Assembly (NCBI GenBank): GCA_050084985.1
Contig: JBITNC010000001.1
Coordinates: 130,076,001 to 130,140,000 of the forward strand
Reading direction: 5' to 3'
Source of the DNA: Nageia nagi
Taxonomy: Eukaryota > Pinophyta
Length of the DNA: 64,000 nt
Positions 42,300 through 55,510 of the stretch are shown here, piece after piece; position 1 is the stretch's first letter; the number at the start of each line of letters is the position of its first letter. The notes below the pieces were generated by a model. That model made no database searches and was not told where the DNA came from. It saw nothing but the letters and a program-made list of their open reading frames with translations. The position numbers and the translations under genes are program-made.

Positions 42300-43520
42300 T
42301 CTAAGATCTAGTATGACTTATGATGAAATTGTTATCCCTCTTTCACTTGAGATTCATACTTCCCTACTTAAAAATTATAAAACTCCAAAATTTTGTAAGT
42401 TCAATGGCCTATAAGGTGATCCAAGGAAGCATATTTAAGGTTTTGATGATGAATGTGACATCAAGGTAGGATTTAATCAAATATTGTTGGCTAAATTCTC
42501 TCCATATAGCTTGGAGGATGATGCACATGAATGGTTCTATTCATTATTGAAGGGTTCCATCACTTCATTTTTATAGATTTGTATTAAATTTATGGAAAAA
42601 TATAAGCATAATATCAAATAAGAGGTGAGAATTATTGATTTGTATACCGTTAGTAAGATCCTATGGAAAGGGCTGATAAGTTCCAAAATTAAAAAAGGTG
42701 TGGCAATAAATTCATGTTAACATTGATGAAAAATAAGTCACTTATAGTTTTAAGTAAAATATTCTTTTACAATTACGAGAATGTGCTATGGATTATACTT
42801 ATCTAGGGTTTTTTTACATGACTCAAAAATTGATGGAAAAAGAAAAACTACTTATAAAAACTAGTCAAGTAAAATATGAGGGTGAAAGATATAAAGGGAA
42901 GAAATATACTAAAGAGGTTAATTTTACTGAAAACCATTCCAAGGAAGGGAAATATAAGCAAGTTTCTCTATTTATTAGATTTAAAAAATATCTAAAACTT
43001 ATTCTTGATGAAGTTTTGTAAAAGAACCTCATCCAATTATTTCCAAAATAAGAAGAGAGTAGTATCAAACCCTCATGGTATGATATAGAAATTTATTATC
43101 ACTATCATAAAGGAAGGGGATATCTTACTAACACTTGTTGAATATTTAGAGCCAAGATTATGGATTTGATCAAGAGTAGTACATATGAATGTGCTTACAT
43201 GGAAAAGCCTAGAGAGAAACATGACAATGCTATTTTTAAAGAAGAGATTTATGCAACCATTACAAAGGCCATAAAAAAGTTGTGGATATCATTACCACTA
43301 AAAGAAGGGAGCTTCCCAAAGATCATATAACTTGGAAGATCAATTGAGAAAGACACAAGCCAAAATTACTTTGTATGAGTTTTATATCTACATCATAGGT
43401 AAATAGAAATGCACTTTATGATCTCTTCAAGAAAGAGAAGGTAAGTACAAATATTTTGTTGTTGAATTTGTTGATTTTATCTCTTTTTCTTGATGCATGC
43501 ATGATTAAGTTTGATACTAA
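42300..43520 (+). pseudogene. gag: Element 2 Gag
   Basis: It reads LEIHTSLLKNYKTPKFCKFN, then GDPRKHI, LLAKFSPYSLEDDAHEWFYS and LKGSITSFL followed by FMEKYKHNI, the Tat-type capsid with its DAxxWFYSLxxGSITSF core. Further on, EIYYHYHKGRGYLTNTC is the degenerate Tat Gag C-H-H-C motif (first Cys is Tyr). Gln-like stops and shifts are present throughout. Confidence 0.75.
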
Positions 43521-43559
43521 ATATCATACTAGTAAAGATGTGGCTAATTAGTATGAGGT

Positions 43560-44061
43560 ACTTTATATTTAGACTAGAATCTTTAATGCTACTATCAGAA
43601 AGGTATTAGTGGATGGTAGATCAACCCTCAACATTACTTCTATAGATATCCTTGACCAAATTGGTATAAGTATACTTCTATATATTGAAAAATAAATGAT
43701 GAGGATAAGAGGATTTGAAAACATAGCAAGAAATTGTGTTGGTATCATTAAGCTCCATATTAAGGTTGGGTCTAAGATAGTTACCATATCCCTTTATGTG
43801 ATGGATCAAAAGCTACTTTACAATATCATTCTTTTAAGACCTTGGATTCATTATATGGATGCAATCCCTTCCATGTTATACAAATGCCTCAAGTTTGAGC
43901 ACAATATAAATAATATCAAGAGTGATTTAGATGAAGAATCAACCAAGAGGTGTAGCTTTGTATATTTTAAAATTTTTGATGTTTTCAATATTCCTAAAGT
44001 GGTTGTAATAAATCTTGAACAAAAGGTGAAAATTGATGAAACTCAACTTAGGACATACTAA
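43560..44061 (+). pseudogene. pol: Element 2 protease
   Basis: It reads FNATIRKVLVDGRSTLNITS, in which the catalytic DGGS has become DGRS, then MMRIRGFENIARNCVGIIKL, then SLYVMDQKLLYNIILLRPWI and IPSMLYKCLKFEHN, the typical order for Tat and Athila proteases. The frame 43696-44061 is open for 121 codons. Confidence 0.85.
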
Positions 44062-45189
44062 TATCATTATACTCAGTTTTATAAAATCTTTAGGTAGACC
44101 TATAGATTTGTAAGAAGAGGACTACCATCAACCTAAAGAGGACTATCATCGATGCATTTTTAAAGCTAAAAAAGAGAAACAAAATCAATATGATCATGTT
44201 CGTATTTATCCTAGTTCAATCTTAAAGAAAATATAGTCCACTCAAAATGAGACCACCATCTTCTTGAAGAGGACCATCCTTGATCCTTTTTGGATCTTGA
44301 ATGCACCCCAAATGAAGAGAAAAAGATCCTATTCGACCATGGAAATACATTTGTAGCTACTTCTCAACTTGATTTGTCAATTGTTCCATTAAAATTAAAC
44401 CATATTGGTATACACTAATATTCTTTAAACTTTATTCAAGCTTTTTTTGAAAGGATAAATGATTTCTAAATGTAAATATAAGGGTAAAGGATTAGGAATA
44501 ACAAGACAAGGCATATAAAACTTTCCTAAAGATGTAGGAGTCAAAATAAAAAGTAGGGATTGGTTTTCAAAATTAGTCAAAAGAAGAATTTTCATTTACA
44601 CATTTATCTAAATATATTCCTACTATTGATTTATCATAATTATCATATAAGGATGATAAGATTTTATGCATGGTTAGTTTTTCTTTGATTGATGAGAATG
44701 CTCCTAAAGAACTAGATTTTGATATCTTTGAGTATGAGGATATCATTCTAGAGTTTCTAAAAGCCACATCTAAATTTACAAATTCTAGTGAGAAGAGATA
44801 TAAGGGTTATGTACTTCACCCTCAGGCATACTTTGGAGAAGGTGTTCAAGAGGAGGAAACTACATGTGCATTATTACACCATTAGTTTTCTTTTCCTTTC
44901 TTTTTCCTCAATAGAGTAGGAGTAGAAATAGGAATAAGGTTAGGATTAGTTAGGGGTATCACATAAATGATCATAATAATGATGGATGAGTTTGTGGTTC
45001 AAGACTTAATAAATTACCACGACCACCACAATTCCAAGAAGAGATTCCTATGGTCAATGAGAAGGTTGATGAGATTATCTTAGAATAACAAGAAAGTCAA
45101 GAAAAAAAAATCAAGAAAATAGTTTGCAAAATAAAAATTTATTTTAGAAATATTTTAACAATTGAAAAAGGTATTTTCTTTATGTCATA
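44062..45189 (+). pseudogene. pol: Element 2 protease-RT linker with G-patch-like motif
   Basis: Around 44455-44570 the frame reads CKYKGKGLGITRQGI and, after stops, GIGFQ, resembling the G-patch that many Tat-like polyproteins carry between protease and RT. The stretch 44670-44885 is open (SFSLIDENAPKELDFDIFEY) and ends near ALLHH. Its role is RNA binding if the comparison holds. The motif call is moderate. Confidence 0.5.
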
Positions 45190-46120
45190 AGGATATGCTT
45201 GGTATAGATGAAAACTATACCAAAATGTTATTGCACATAGCCTAGTTGTCAAACAAGATGTTAAACCTGTTAAACAAAAACCTAAAAAAATTCATCATGC
45301 TACATCCTTATTAGTAAAGAAAAAAAATTAATAAATACCTTAAAGGAAAATTCATAGCAGCTATAGATTACTCTCCTTGTATGTGCAATGTAGTTCAAGC
45401 TCAAAAACCTAATGGAAAAGTTAGAGTGTATGCCAATTTTAGAGACATAAATAAAGCATGTTCGAAATATGATTTTCCTTTTCCTAATATTGATATGATT
45501 TTTGATAGTGTAGTTGTTTATAAAATATTATCATTTATGGATAATTTTTTTAGGTTATAATAAAATTCAAATTAATGAAACTGATAAATATAAAAACATC
45601 TTTTAGAACTCCTTGGCATAAGTTTTGTTAGATAGTTATGCATTTTGGTCTTAGGATTATTGAATGAAAGAGATATGATAGTCATGTTTCATGATCTTAT
45701 ACATGTCACTGTATAAGTTTATGTAGATGATATTATAGGAAAATAAAAAAGAAAATAGGATCACCTTAATTATTTGAAAGTAGTTTTTGAAAGAATGGAA
45801 AAATATATAATTTAAGAATTGAACCAAAAAAATTCTTATTTGGTGTCTCTTTGGGAAAATTATTAGGATAATTATATCTAGAAGAGGTATTGAAATAGAT
45901 CTAAAAAAATTGATAGAAAATATGGATGTTCCACCTCCAACAAACTTGAAATAACTTAGAATCCTTTAGGCAAAAGTAAATGTAATAAGAATATTTATTT
46001 CTCAACTTTATGATAAATGTGCAACATTTTCTCACTTTCTTAAACAAGAAATAAATTTTATATGGAATGAGAAATATCAATAAGCTTTTGAAAATATTAA
46101 GAGGTATTTGAGTAATCTAC
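45190..46120 (+). pseudogene. pol: Element 2 reverse transcriptase
   Basis: It reads VVKQDVKPVKQKPKKIHH, then NVVQAQKPNGKVRVYANFRD (VRVCVDFRDLN is usual), INKACSKYDFPFPNID, a broken MDNFF-region, and the catalytic YVDD at 45720-45731. The thumb follows with KLLG-like remains and RGIEIDLKKI. Heavily shifted. Confidence 0.8.
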
Positions 46121-46559
46121 CTATTTTTTCACTATTTATCTTCTACTTTACAAGTCTTGGGGGAAATGCTTGCTATAAAATATGAGAACAAAAAAGAAGG
46201 GTTATTTATTTCATAATAAAAATATTATTAGATTATGAGACAAGGTATTATCCAATTAAAAAATTATGTTATGTTATTATTGTTGTAGGTAAAAAATTAA
46301 AATATTATATGTTAGGAAGTACTACTCATGTTGTTACTAAAGTTGAACCATTAAAATACTTGCTATGAAAACCTTATTTATCAAGAAGGGATACAAAATG
46401 GGTAATGTTGCTCCAAAAGTTTGATCTTATTTTTATTAATCAAAAATTGATTAAATATAAAATTTTGGAATATTTTATTAATGATACTTCTCCTCTTAAT
46501 GAATAATTTCAAGATGAGTTTGCTTCTATACAAAAGGAAAAACTTCGTTAATCATTCTT
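46121..46559 (+). pseudogene. pol: Element 2 RNase H attached to RT
   Basis: The pieces VIYFIIKILLDYETRYYPIK, KLCYVIIVVGKKLKYYML, THVVTKVEPLKYLL and LSRRDTKWVMLLQKFDL follow the order of the Tat gypsy RNase H (YYLSRxLxxxExRYxxxEKxCLAL..., then WxxxLxEFDI). It is followed at once by the second RNase H. Confidence 0.75.
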
Positions 46560-47030
46560 TGATGGTTTAAAATGTATGAATGGAGAGGGGGCATGTATAA
46601 TTTTGATTTATCATTATAAATTTATTAATCTTGTAGAATATAGATTGGATTTTGATTGCACTAATAACATAGCTGAATATGAGGCCCTTACTATGGGATT
46701 AAAGGTAGCAATTAGCATGGATGTTAAGCATATTCATATTTATGGTGATTCATAATTGATTGTTAACTAGGTAAATGATGTTTATAATACAAAATATTAA
46801 AAGCTTATCCCTTACAAGGACTTGATTATTATATTTCTTAAATATTTTGATGAGTATTATTTGGAAAATATCCTAAAAAATAACAACAGCCATGTGGCTG
46901 TTATGGCTAGTATGAATTCCATTACTCCTATTGACATTGATGATGAAGATACCATACTCATAATTAGGAAACTTGGTAAGTTATCATGCCATGTTATTTA
47001 TGCTAAATAATTTTATTATGATTGGACAAT
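46560..47030 (+). pseudogene. pol: Element 2 extra (archaeal-like) RNase H
   Basis: It reads FFDGLKCMNGEGACIILI (first Asp kept), CTNNIAEYEALTMGLKVA (Glu kept) and HIHIYGDS followed by a TAA at the usual Gln (third Asp kept). The open stretch 46822-47010 ends with the linker to integrase. This is the D-E-D set of the Tat-specific RNase H, here in the usual place between RT-RNase H and integrase. Confidence 0.82.
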
Positions 47031-47037
47031 TACAACT

Positions 47038-48503
47038 ATGGAATTTAATATTAGCCCATGGAATAAGGATATTTATGAGTATCTTAAGTATGGCACTATT
47101 CCTAGAGAAATGAAAGGTGGTAATAATAAAAATGAAATAACTTGGCTAAAGAAACATGCAGCCAAATATATAATTATAAGTAAATCCCTTTATAGAAGAC
47201 AATTTGAAGGTACCTTGCTAATATGTCTACATCATAAAGAAACCAAAACCATATTAGAACAAGCTCATGATGGAATATGTGGTGGTCATTTAAAAGGTAG
47301 ATTAGTTTATCAAAGATTTCTTAGAATGGGGTATTATTGGCCAACCATGGAATAAGATTTCTTTCAACATGTAAAGAAGTGTGTAAATTATCAAAAACAT
47401 AAAAATTTAGAACTTACACCCTCATAAGCATTAACAACAATCACATCTCAATCTCCATTTCTATGTGGGCTATTGATCTCATTGGCATCATCAATCCAAA
47501 CTCAATTAATGGTCATATGTTTATCATTATAGCCATAGAATATTACAAAAAAAGAGTTGAGGTTATTCTTTTGAAATCTACAATTTCAAGCAAGTTGATT
47601 AATTTTATTACTAAGTATATCATTACAAGATTTAGAATTCCTCCAACAATTATCATGCATAATGGGCCAAACCTTGTAAATAAAGAAATGAGATAATTTT
47701 ACAAAATATTTTACATTAAGAAAAAAATATTTAACACTATATTATCCATAAGGTAATGGACAAGCAAAAGCTTCAAACAAAACCATTAGAAGTATCTTAT
47801 GCAAAATAGAGAAAAAGAATGGTATAAATTGGCATGAACTACTTCCATATGCATTATGGGCTTATCGCATAAGTATTAGAACTTGAACTAGGGAAACACC
47901 TTTTTCACTTATTTATGGAGATGAAGCTTTGATTCCTTTAGAACTTAAAATTTTATCTTTGAGAGTTTCCCTTAGAGGCATTATAGATGAAGAAGATAAA
48001 AAAAAAGCAAGATTGCAACAACTAGAAATATTATATGAATAAAGAATCAATACACTTGAGCATTTAAGAACATATTAGTCTAGGATTAAGAGAGAATATG
48101 GTAAGAAAATCAAACCCAAGGAATTTCAATAGGTGATTTGGTATTACTTGAAAATGTATCAAATACTACAACCTCTTAAGAACTTAAAGGTAAATTTAAA
48201 CAAAATTAGGTTGATCCCTATGTGATTACTACAAAATTTGACATAGGAACATACAAGTTACTAGATTTGGAAGGAAGAGAAGTAAAAAAAACCCTACAAT
48301 ATGAGACACTTGAAATGATTTTATGTATAAATAGAGTATCACAAAATATTTTTCACTTGAAAATAATGATAAAATATAAATTTATAGACAAAATGATAAC
48401 AAAAACCAAAATTTCAACATCTATTTTTGCAAAAAATCAACTGTTATTGATCCTCAATGGGTTATTTCTGATCCTCAATGGCTTGTTGTTTATCCTCTTC
48501 TAG
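47038..48503 (+). pseudogene. pol: Element 2 integrase
   Basis: The finger is in 47038-47355: HDGICGGHLKGRLVYQRFLR, YYWPTME and HVKKCVNYQKHK (H-H-C-C). The core in 47463-47696 reads MWAIDLIGIINPN (first Asp) and PPTIIMHNGPNLVNK, where the second Asp is His. The end reads PFSLIYGDEALIPLELKILS, LRVSLRGIIDEEDKK and, in 48222-48503, TTKFDIGTYKLLDLEGREVK. Several frameshifts and Gln-site stops separate the pieces. Confidence 0.85.
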
Positions 48504-49311
48504 GTACTTTTTATTATCATTTCAATATTGGTGACCTCTAGATGGGTTATTTAGCATGTTCATTACTTTAGATTAATCATTTTAAAAAAATTTATGATTA
48601 TATACCATGTTTTTTTTAGTTTACATAATGATAAGGTTTATTAATTTACCAAAATTACATAAAAAATCAAAATATTAAAAACAAAATATCTACAAAAACA
48701 CAAAACATAATCAAATCCCTCAGAATCTACTCAACATGGTGATCTTGAGAGTTCAAAACCAAAATCAAATCCCTCATAATGCATTTAGTACATTCATTTC
48801 AATCATGCTAGACTCAATAAAAGGACCATCATCGATCTTCCATGAGTCACAATTAGTTATCTTTCCATACATAATCATACTTTTATTTTGGGGAAAGGTG
48901 TTCTTGGGAGTTTTTGAGATCATTTTCATCTTCAAATAGGTTTGTTTTAATATATTTACACAAAATAATGAGGTACTATCATATTATACACAAAATCAAG
49001 GAAAACATTATCAATAACCTTCATTGGTAGATGGTTGTACTCCACACAATCACAAAGTACTATGGGGCATTGCCATCCATAATTCCATTGAATAGATGGT
49101 TATGTTTTCCAAGATAGCCTTATTTTATAGGTGTTTATCTTGAATCTTTCTTTCTTGCTTTACTTTGAAAGGGAATCCAAGTCAAAAAGGAGTCATGGAG
49201 GGGAAAATCATCATAAAAAAAAAAACAACAAAAAGTTTCAGGGAAGTTTTCTTTGAATTTTAATTTGAAATGCATAATTTTTAAATACTTATATTTTTCA
49301 ATTATGCTTCC
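48504..49311. other. 3' untranslated region of element 2
   Basis: No gene is recognised. Short A+T-rich tracts, then GATGGTTGT repeats near 49030-49100. It leads to the polypurine tract. Confidence 0.4.
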
Positions 49312-49324
49312 AAACTGGGGCAAA
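49312..49324 (+). promoter_or_regulatory. Polypurine-like tract of element 2
   Basis: AAACTGGGGCAAA directly before the 3' LTR start TGTAGTTAC. A CTGGGG core of this sort is usual before the 3' LTR in Tat and Athila elements. Confidence 0.65.
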
Positions 49325-49558
49325 TGTAGTTACATAAAAAAAATTTATGTAATTATTTATAATTATTAAATAGGTATTTTATATTATATCATTATTACCA
49401 ATATTGTGTTATTATAAACTATAATACTAGACTAATAAGCATTAGTTTGTTGTTAATTGAATATCATGTATTTTCACTATTATTTGTCTTTGTCCATTTT
49501 GATCTAAGTAACCATTGAGACTATTTATTACTACTATTTACATTTTTTCCATCCTATA
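49325..49558 (+). repeat. 3' LTR of element 2 (short)
   Basis: 234 bp, against about 770 bp for the 5' LTR once the solo LTR is removed. Both ends align with the 5' copy (TATAATTATTAAAT and CCATCCTAYA). The middle is absent, and the joint lies at a GTATTAT-TTTGT-like sequence present at both edges in the 5' copy. Confidence 0.75.
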
Positions 49559-52500
49559 TGTACATTATACATGATGCATTACTTTATAAATTGTGTCACA
49601 TACCTCCAAGCATCATTCTTTATGGATAAATATTTGTTTATCTTGTTTTATAAGGAAGTATACTATAACCATGATCTTTTCATGAAGGGATTAAGTCAAA
49701 GTTTTTGCTATGCTTTTCACCTTTATCATGCATTAAACTTGAGGTAGGTAACTTGTTCTTTTGCATCATTTTTAGATTCTTCATAGGATCTCTTATGGAT
49801 TTAACATTATAAAATGCACCAGATCATGATAAGAGCTTTATTGTTTAAAGTGAATACCTTTAAGTATTTGACATTGAGATAAGTTAAAATTTTATTGAAG
49901 GAGTTTATGTGCTAGGTGTAACTTTAGGTTTTGAATCAAATAGGTGAAATTATTAAGTCTCCACCTTAGGGATGTTAGTAGAACCAAAAGGTTTAAGTTA
50001 CGGCTTGTATAATGTTGGATAACTTGGTAATTAGAATGATTTTATTTAATTTGGACACCATGATAGTGTCAATCATGAAAAAAGTAATGTTGGTGGGAAT
50101 GTTTTTATTGTTCAATCATTTCCCTCTGCCAACCTTAGCCAAGTGGTATTTGAGTTTGATTTTTAGCTTGCTATACTTCTCTTTGAAATCTTAGAGGCTC
50201 ATTCTATTAGTGCCTTCTTGCGATTTAGTGGGAGCCATCACCCTATTGCAAGAAAACCATTCAACATATTCTAGGAGGAAAGGTTTTGGGGGTTAAGTTT
50301 TGGTTTTAGGAGACCTTTTAGGCACTTATTATAGATGTTTGCAAGGAATATCTAGAAGTATCCTAAACTAATTGCTCTTCCTCTATGATGTGGTTATTGT
50401 TGAAGCATTGGAACCCTATTTGCTCACTCCTTGTTTTCCCTCCCAAATCAACCTTTTCATCTAATATGAGTTCATTGGTAAGCTTCCTTAATAGTTTTCT
50501 ATTAAGGGACATGTTTTTATAAGTTGAAGTTAGAGGGTTCTTCTTCTTTAAGTCTCATAAATGTTGTGTCTATACTTTTTTTGCTACAATTGTGCAAGTG
50601 GAGCTTCATTGAAGTCATCTTGGGGTTTATTTGGAAACTTAGACTTCTATTACACCTTTAAGGAAATTTAAGCGATTATAGGAAAGGATATGGTTACCCT
50701 TGAGAACCCTTGGTTATACCATAATTTGCATTCATGATAATTATTTGAATGTCCTTTCCTATCTGGTTAAACTTGCCTATTATCATTTAGTGTTTAAAAT
50801 GTAAGGGTTTTGATAACCAAACTACATTTATATTCTTATCCCCTATAGAGTGATCATGTAAAGATTCTATGCATTGTTAGGGACCAATAAATGTAGGTTA
50901 GGCTACTAATCATAGCAACTTTGATCTCCAAACCCTCAATTTTCTCTCTATGCAAAAACTCTATAACTATATTAATTGCACAAATAAGAATGTAAGGAAA
51001 TAATTTGAATCACTGATGAATAGAGTTTAGATGCAAAAGGAACATGGAAATTAGTGTTTATTATTTTGTCTACATTTCAAAATTAGTTACCTTGGTATAT
51101 GTGAAAATGTTAGGTGCATATAACATAATTTGTTTACACCGTATCATTTGTTTATTACATAAAATGTTTGGAATAGTGGTTTATCATGGATATGTGATAT
51201 ACTTACATTTGTAAATTCATACACAATATTATCAATATGGATATATGACACTCATGCATTATTGTTTCCTACTCAACATTGATATAAACATTTGATGAGG
51301 ATTTAGACCTTATTGTATGAAAATTGTTGCATCAAGTTTTTGATAACATTCATTAAACACTGCATTCAATCATATTATTTTACATTTGGGTAAATACTTG
51401 ATCATCATCTGAAGGATTATCATAATTTATGCTAACTAGGGGTTGAAGAAATGACCATATCCTTGCTAAGGTTTAAAATCTCACCTTAATGTTTATTATT
51501 ATGTATAGAGACTGAGCAGTAGCAAGCATTCATAGGATTGATGATGGAAGATCAAAATTTTGATTATCAAACAATTTTTTTTTAGGATATTTAATTAGTT
51601 TTTAAACATGGTATATTTCTATTTAATGGTAGGATGTTAAATGTAATTAGTTTTTATTTTGAGTTTATTACTCTATTGTTGTAGAAAAAAATAGTACATG
51701 GATCTCTATTTTATCATCAAACTATAGTGAAATCAGTTATTTTGGATTGGGTTGATAATAATTGATATATGTAAAAGACCTTTTATTATATTTAAATGCT
51801 TTAAAATGTTGATTGAAAATATGTTATGAAAAATATGTTGTTCTTTTAAAGATTGAGATATATGATATGAAGTGATTAGTTTGTTATTATCACTTTCTAT
51901 TGGAAATTAGAAAGGAGTTATTGTTTGTTATTACATTGAACTTTAGGATAATAAATCCTTACTTCCAAATCTAGTAGACATGGGATTTTGATGACAAATT
52001 AAATATAGAATCTTTAGGAAATTATTTGGCTAAATTTACTTCATTATCTATCATCTTATAACTAAGGTAATAGGATATGTTTGTTTGGATCCTCTGTAAG
52101 AGTTTAAAATCATAAAATACTTCAAAAGATTAATGTGAAACAATAAAAGTATGATGAGTAAGCTTACCTTGTATGTCTTTCTAGAAGATATTTTTAAGAG
52201 TAAATTAGGATGGATTAATGGATCATTATGAATGTGAATCAATCTTTAATTGCTTCACATCCATCTTAAAGATCATCATAATACTATTATAAAATCTTAT
52301 TATCCTATATTTATAAAAGGGATTCTCATAGGTTTAAAGGGAGCCTCTTGGGTTGAAGTCATATTTGACTCTTGTATTATAAATGTTTAAAAATGGAAGG
52401 ACTTTATTTGTTAAGAACAATCTCAAATTATGACTAAAATATAGTCATTCCTTGAATTCACCACTAGGTTTTTATAAAGAGATGATTAAACTCCTTTCAA

Positions 52501-54955
52501 CTTGGAAAGTATTTGGTTCTTAGAATAACAATTTCAAGCATAAAAGATTAATGTCTTAAATATTTTCAATTCCTCTTTTTAATTAGGTATTACACTTACT
52601 AAGGTTTTCTACATTTTGGCTTGAGCCTCAGTATTCTTTGGACAATACAATGTAGCCAATGTATTAGTTTAAATGTGTTAGAATTCTATAAAAGGGATTC
52701 AAAACCATAACCAAAAAACCTAATTGAGCCTTAAGTAAGAGATGAAAACCATTCTCACATTTATTGCTTGGAACATGTTGAAGTCATACAAAATGGAGTT
52801 TTACCATAGGGAGAATGTGGATGAACAAGAAGTTAAAAAATTGAATTTTAAACTTTGAATAAATTCTTAATTGACTTTCTTTGAGATCTAGGATGACTTG
52901 AAATAGATTTTGTTGGGAATTCTAAAAGTCCTAAAATCAAATTTTGTCACGTTCAATAACTTATTCTAAAATTAAAGTTTTTGGTAATAAGTTATTCTTA
53001 TGAGATCTAAAAACATAAAAAGAAGTGATTGCAACACTTTAGAAAAATATGTTCATATAAGTTTAAAAGCATGCATTATTGAATTTTCTATTGAATTTAT
53101 GAATGTAGAGGAAAACTTATGTTCCGTTTTTCCATAAGAGATTGAGTTAGAACTTTACAAATAAAATATCAAAAGTATTTTACTAACTAAATATATAGAG
53201 TTAATATTTATAACATCATATTTTTATAAAAATTTAAATTAGATAAGAAATTACTTAAGAAAGCTAAGAGTATTGTAAGAGGCTTTTATAATGTAAACAT
53301 AAAATTGATTGATCCATCACTAAAATGTCAAAATTTAAAGATAAGTTTGTAAGACTTATTTTTTTATATCATAATTAAATCCTTACCTTATATACTAATG
53401 CTTGAAATACTTTAGATTCATGATATTAATGTTATGCCATTAACATTACATGGATATTCAAAATATGATGATATTAAAAAAATAAATTTGATTCTTATAA
53501 ATAAAATTTTCTTTTGAATTTACAAGTTTATTAAAGTAAATCATAAGAAGCATATTTAAAACTTATTCAAATATTCAATAAGAAAATATCTCCTAAAAAC
53601 ATAAATAAAAGAGAAGCAACCTTGGAGATTGGAGTATACAAAGGTATTTTAAACAAGAAAAATATGCAACTATCACCAAGAGCATGTAGACATCCTCAAA
53701 TTTAGTTTAAAGAATGGTTGAAGATAGAATAAAAAAATAAAATCAAAGATAAGGTTGCATGATCTTAATGCATTGGAATGTGGCAAGTGTCATGTTACAA
53801 TATGATAGATACATAAATATGATACCATTAGACAAGATAAATTAGCTTAGTAGTTGGTAAATAATATACGATAAGTTTAACAATGTTGGTATATCAAGAA
53901 ATATAAGAAAAATATCTTACAATAAAAAAAAAAGTATTGAACATAATTAGATTTTCAAGATCAAATAATGTAGCAATTTTTTTTAAATGTATGATAATAG
54001 AGGTAAATATATTAATAAGAATAAACAAGGTATGATGAAACCTATTGTAATCATAATTTGTGGATCCAATGGTGATAGCTTAGGATTTTAAGGATCTAAA
54101 TTAGAGGATTATAATGATAACTTTAGTGTTGTATCTCAATATAGTGATGAGTTACATGACTCATTTGATTATGATTTTCTTAAAAATATTTTTAGCAATC
54201 TGCATTATTCTAATGATGATGTTGATTATGTGCTGATAAGAGATGAAAAAGACAAATTTAACTCTTGTCCATTTGAATAAGTGTAAACATAGTCACTTGA
54301 TTTAGAATCATAAATACACTTAAAACTATAATTATGTATTATATTTAATGATATTTACATAGAAGAATTAGTAATGAAGGGGAATATAAGCATCATGCTT
54401 ACTCCACATAATAGTATATAATCATTTGGTGATTGTAAATTGTATGAAAGAATTAATTCATATGAATTGTTAGTGTGTGGAATTTATCTATCTATTATTG
54501 TTATATAATAGTCAATTAAATCTAAGCATTTATGGTCCTTATTGCATTAATATTCTAATGTATAAATATTAAAGTTCACTTATTTTTATTATTTAGAATA
54601 TTCTTTTGTAAGTGAAAACTATTTATGGTGCCAAATCTTAGAATGTGTATATTTTACTACCACTAGTCCCGAAATATATGTGTTTCGATACTCTTATCCA
54701 AAAATTCTTGTGTTTTAATATTTGGTGGTTTGGGGGCTCTTGGAATCAAATTTTCATATTTATTATTTGACCCATTATTGGTATTAGGTTGAAGAGAGAC
54801 CATGTTCTTAATTCTTTTATTCAATTATAACATTCTATTGCAAATTCATTAAAACAAGACTTCATTTATTATTAATTAGATTTCATGGGCAAGAATAATA
54901 ACTCTTCCATTGAAATACAATAAGCAGTATGAAACGTTCCATGGTTTCTTGACCT
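49559..54955. other. Long A+T-rich region without recognisable features
   Basis: Reading both strands gave only short, unconvincing frames: 50012-50194 and 52051-52242 look like chance. A weak possibility is a - strand coding relic around 50550-50990, where PLHFKH-like and IGDKNINVVW pieces appear, but I could not tie it to a family. Around 54110-54270 the + strand has an acidic frame (DELHDSFDYDFLKNIF), also unassigned. No LTR pair was seen here. Confidence 0.4.
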
Positions 54956-55510
54956 ATGGTGAATCAAATGAGGAGATATCATGGAGAAACAAAAATTATG
55001 GAGAGAACCATTCTCTATCAGCCCCCCGCTATGAACTATGGCTTTATAAAATGGAAAATCAAAACTAAAAATCTTGCAAGTTGTCACAGACCAAATTATG
55101 AAAAGAGGAACATTGAGTCTAATTGGAAAGGTCAAGGGGGTGAAACCAAATATTCATGATGTTAGAAGATGGTTAAAATTCAAATGGAAACTATATGGAA
55201 GCTTGGATATTGTTTCATTACCCAATGATAATATGATGTTCATATTTAGCAATGAAGAGGATTGAAATGAAATTTTGAGCTTGACCTAGTTCTTTGGTAA
55301 TAGAGGATTATTCATCAAATGATGGAGATCTAGTTTTGATCCACTACGAGCCCAAATAATGAGAGCATCCATTTGAGTGACCCTACCCAATCTTCCCTTT
55401 GACCTATGGCATTAGAAGGTCTTTGAAGAAATTAGGAATTCTTTCTGAATATTTATCACCAAAATGATGTTACCAAAGCTAGATCCAGAAATGGTTGTGA
55501 CATGATTTTA
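54956..55510 (+). pseudogene. Second DUF4283 relic (plant LINE ORF1-like)
   Basis: The frame 55074-55265 reads GTLSLIGKVKGVKPNIHDVR, then WLKFKWKLYGSLDIVSLPND and MMFIFSNEED. Past its stop follow NRGLFIK-WRSSFDPLRA and VTLPNLPFDLWH, a clear DUF4283 pattern (LIGKxxGxRPxxxxIxxWxxxxW, FxFxxxED, SFDPxxA, VRLPNLPxxxW). It breaks off where the LTR element starts at 55511, and I did not find the missing end after 60622. Confidence 0.75.

Larger units (their letters stand above)
39348..49558 (+). mobile_element. Element 2: Tat-type Ty3/gypsy retrotransposon with a solo LTR inside its 5' LTR
   Basis: The 5' LTR is 39348-39611 plus 41556-42062. The 3' LTR is 49325-49558. The + strand order is gag, protease, G-patch-like segment, RT, RNase H, extra RNase H, integrase. 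A purine tract with CTGGGGC precedes the 3' LTR. No clean target duplication was found (CTTAC before, TGTAC after). Stops and frameshifts are everywhere, so it is old. The layout with the extra RNase H after the normal one is the standard Tat one. Confidence 0.85.

Noticed and set aside
48736-48939. Open frame with a hydrophobic end
   Set aside because: In the 3' untranslated part of element 2; no family resemblance and short.
50012-50194. Short hydrophobic frame
   Set aside because: Chance-length frame in A+T-rich DNA; neighbouring frames equally likely.
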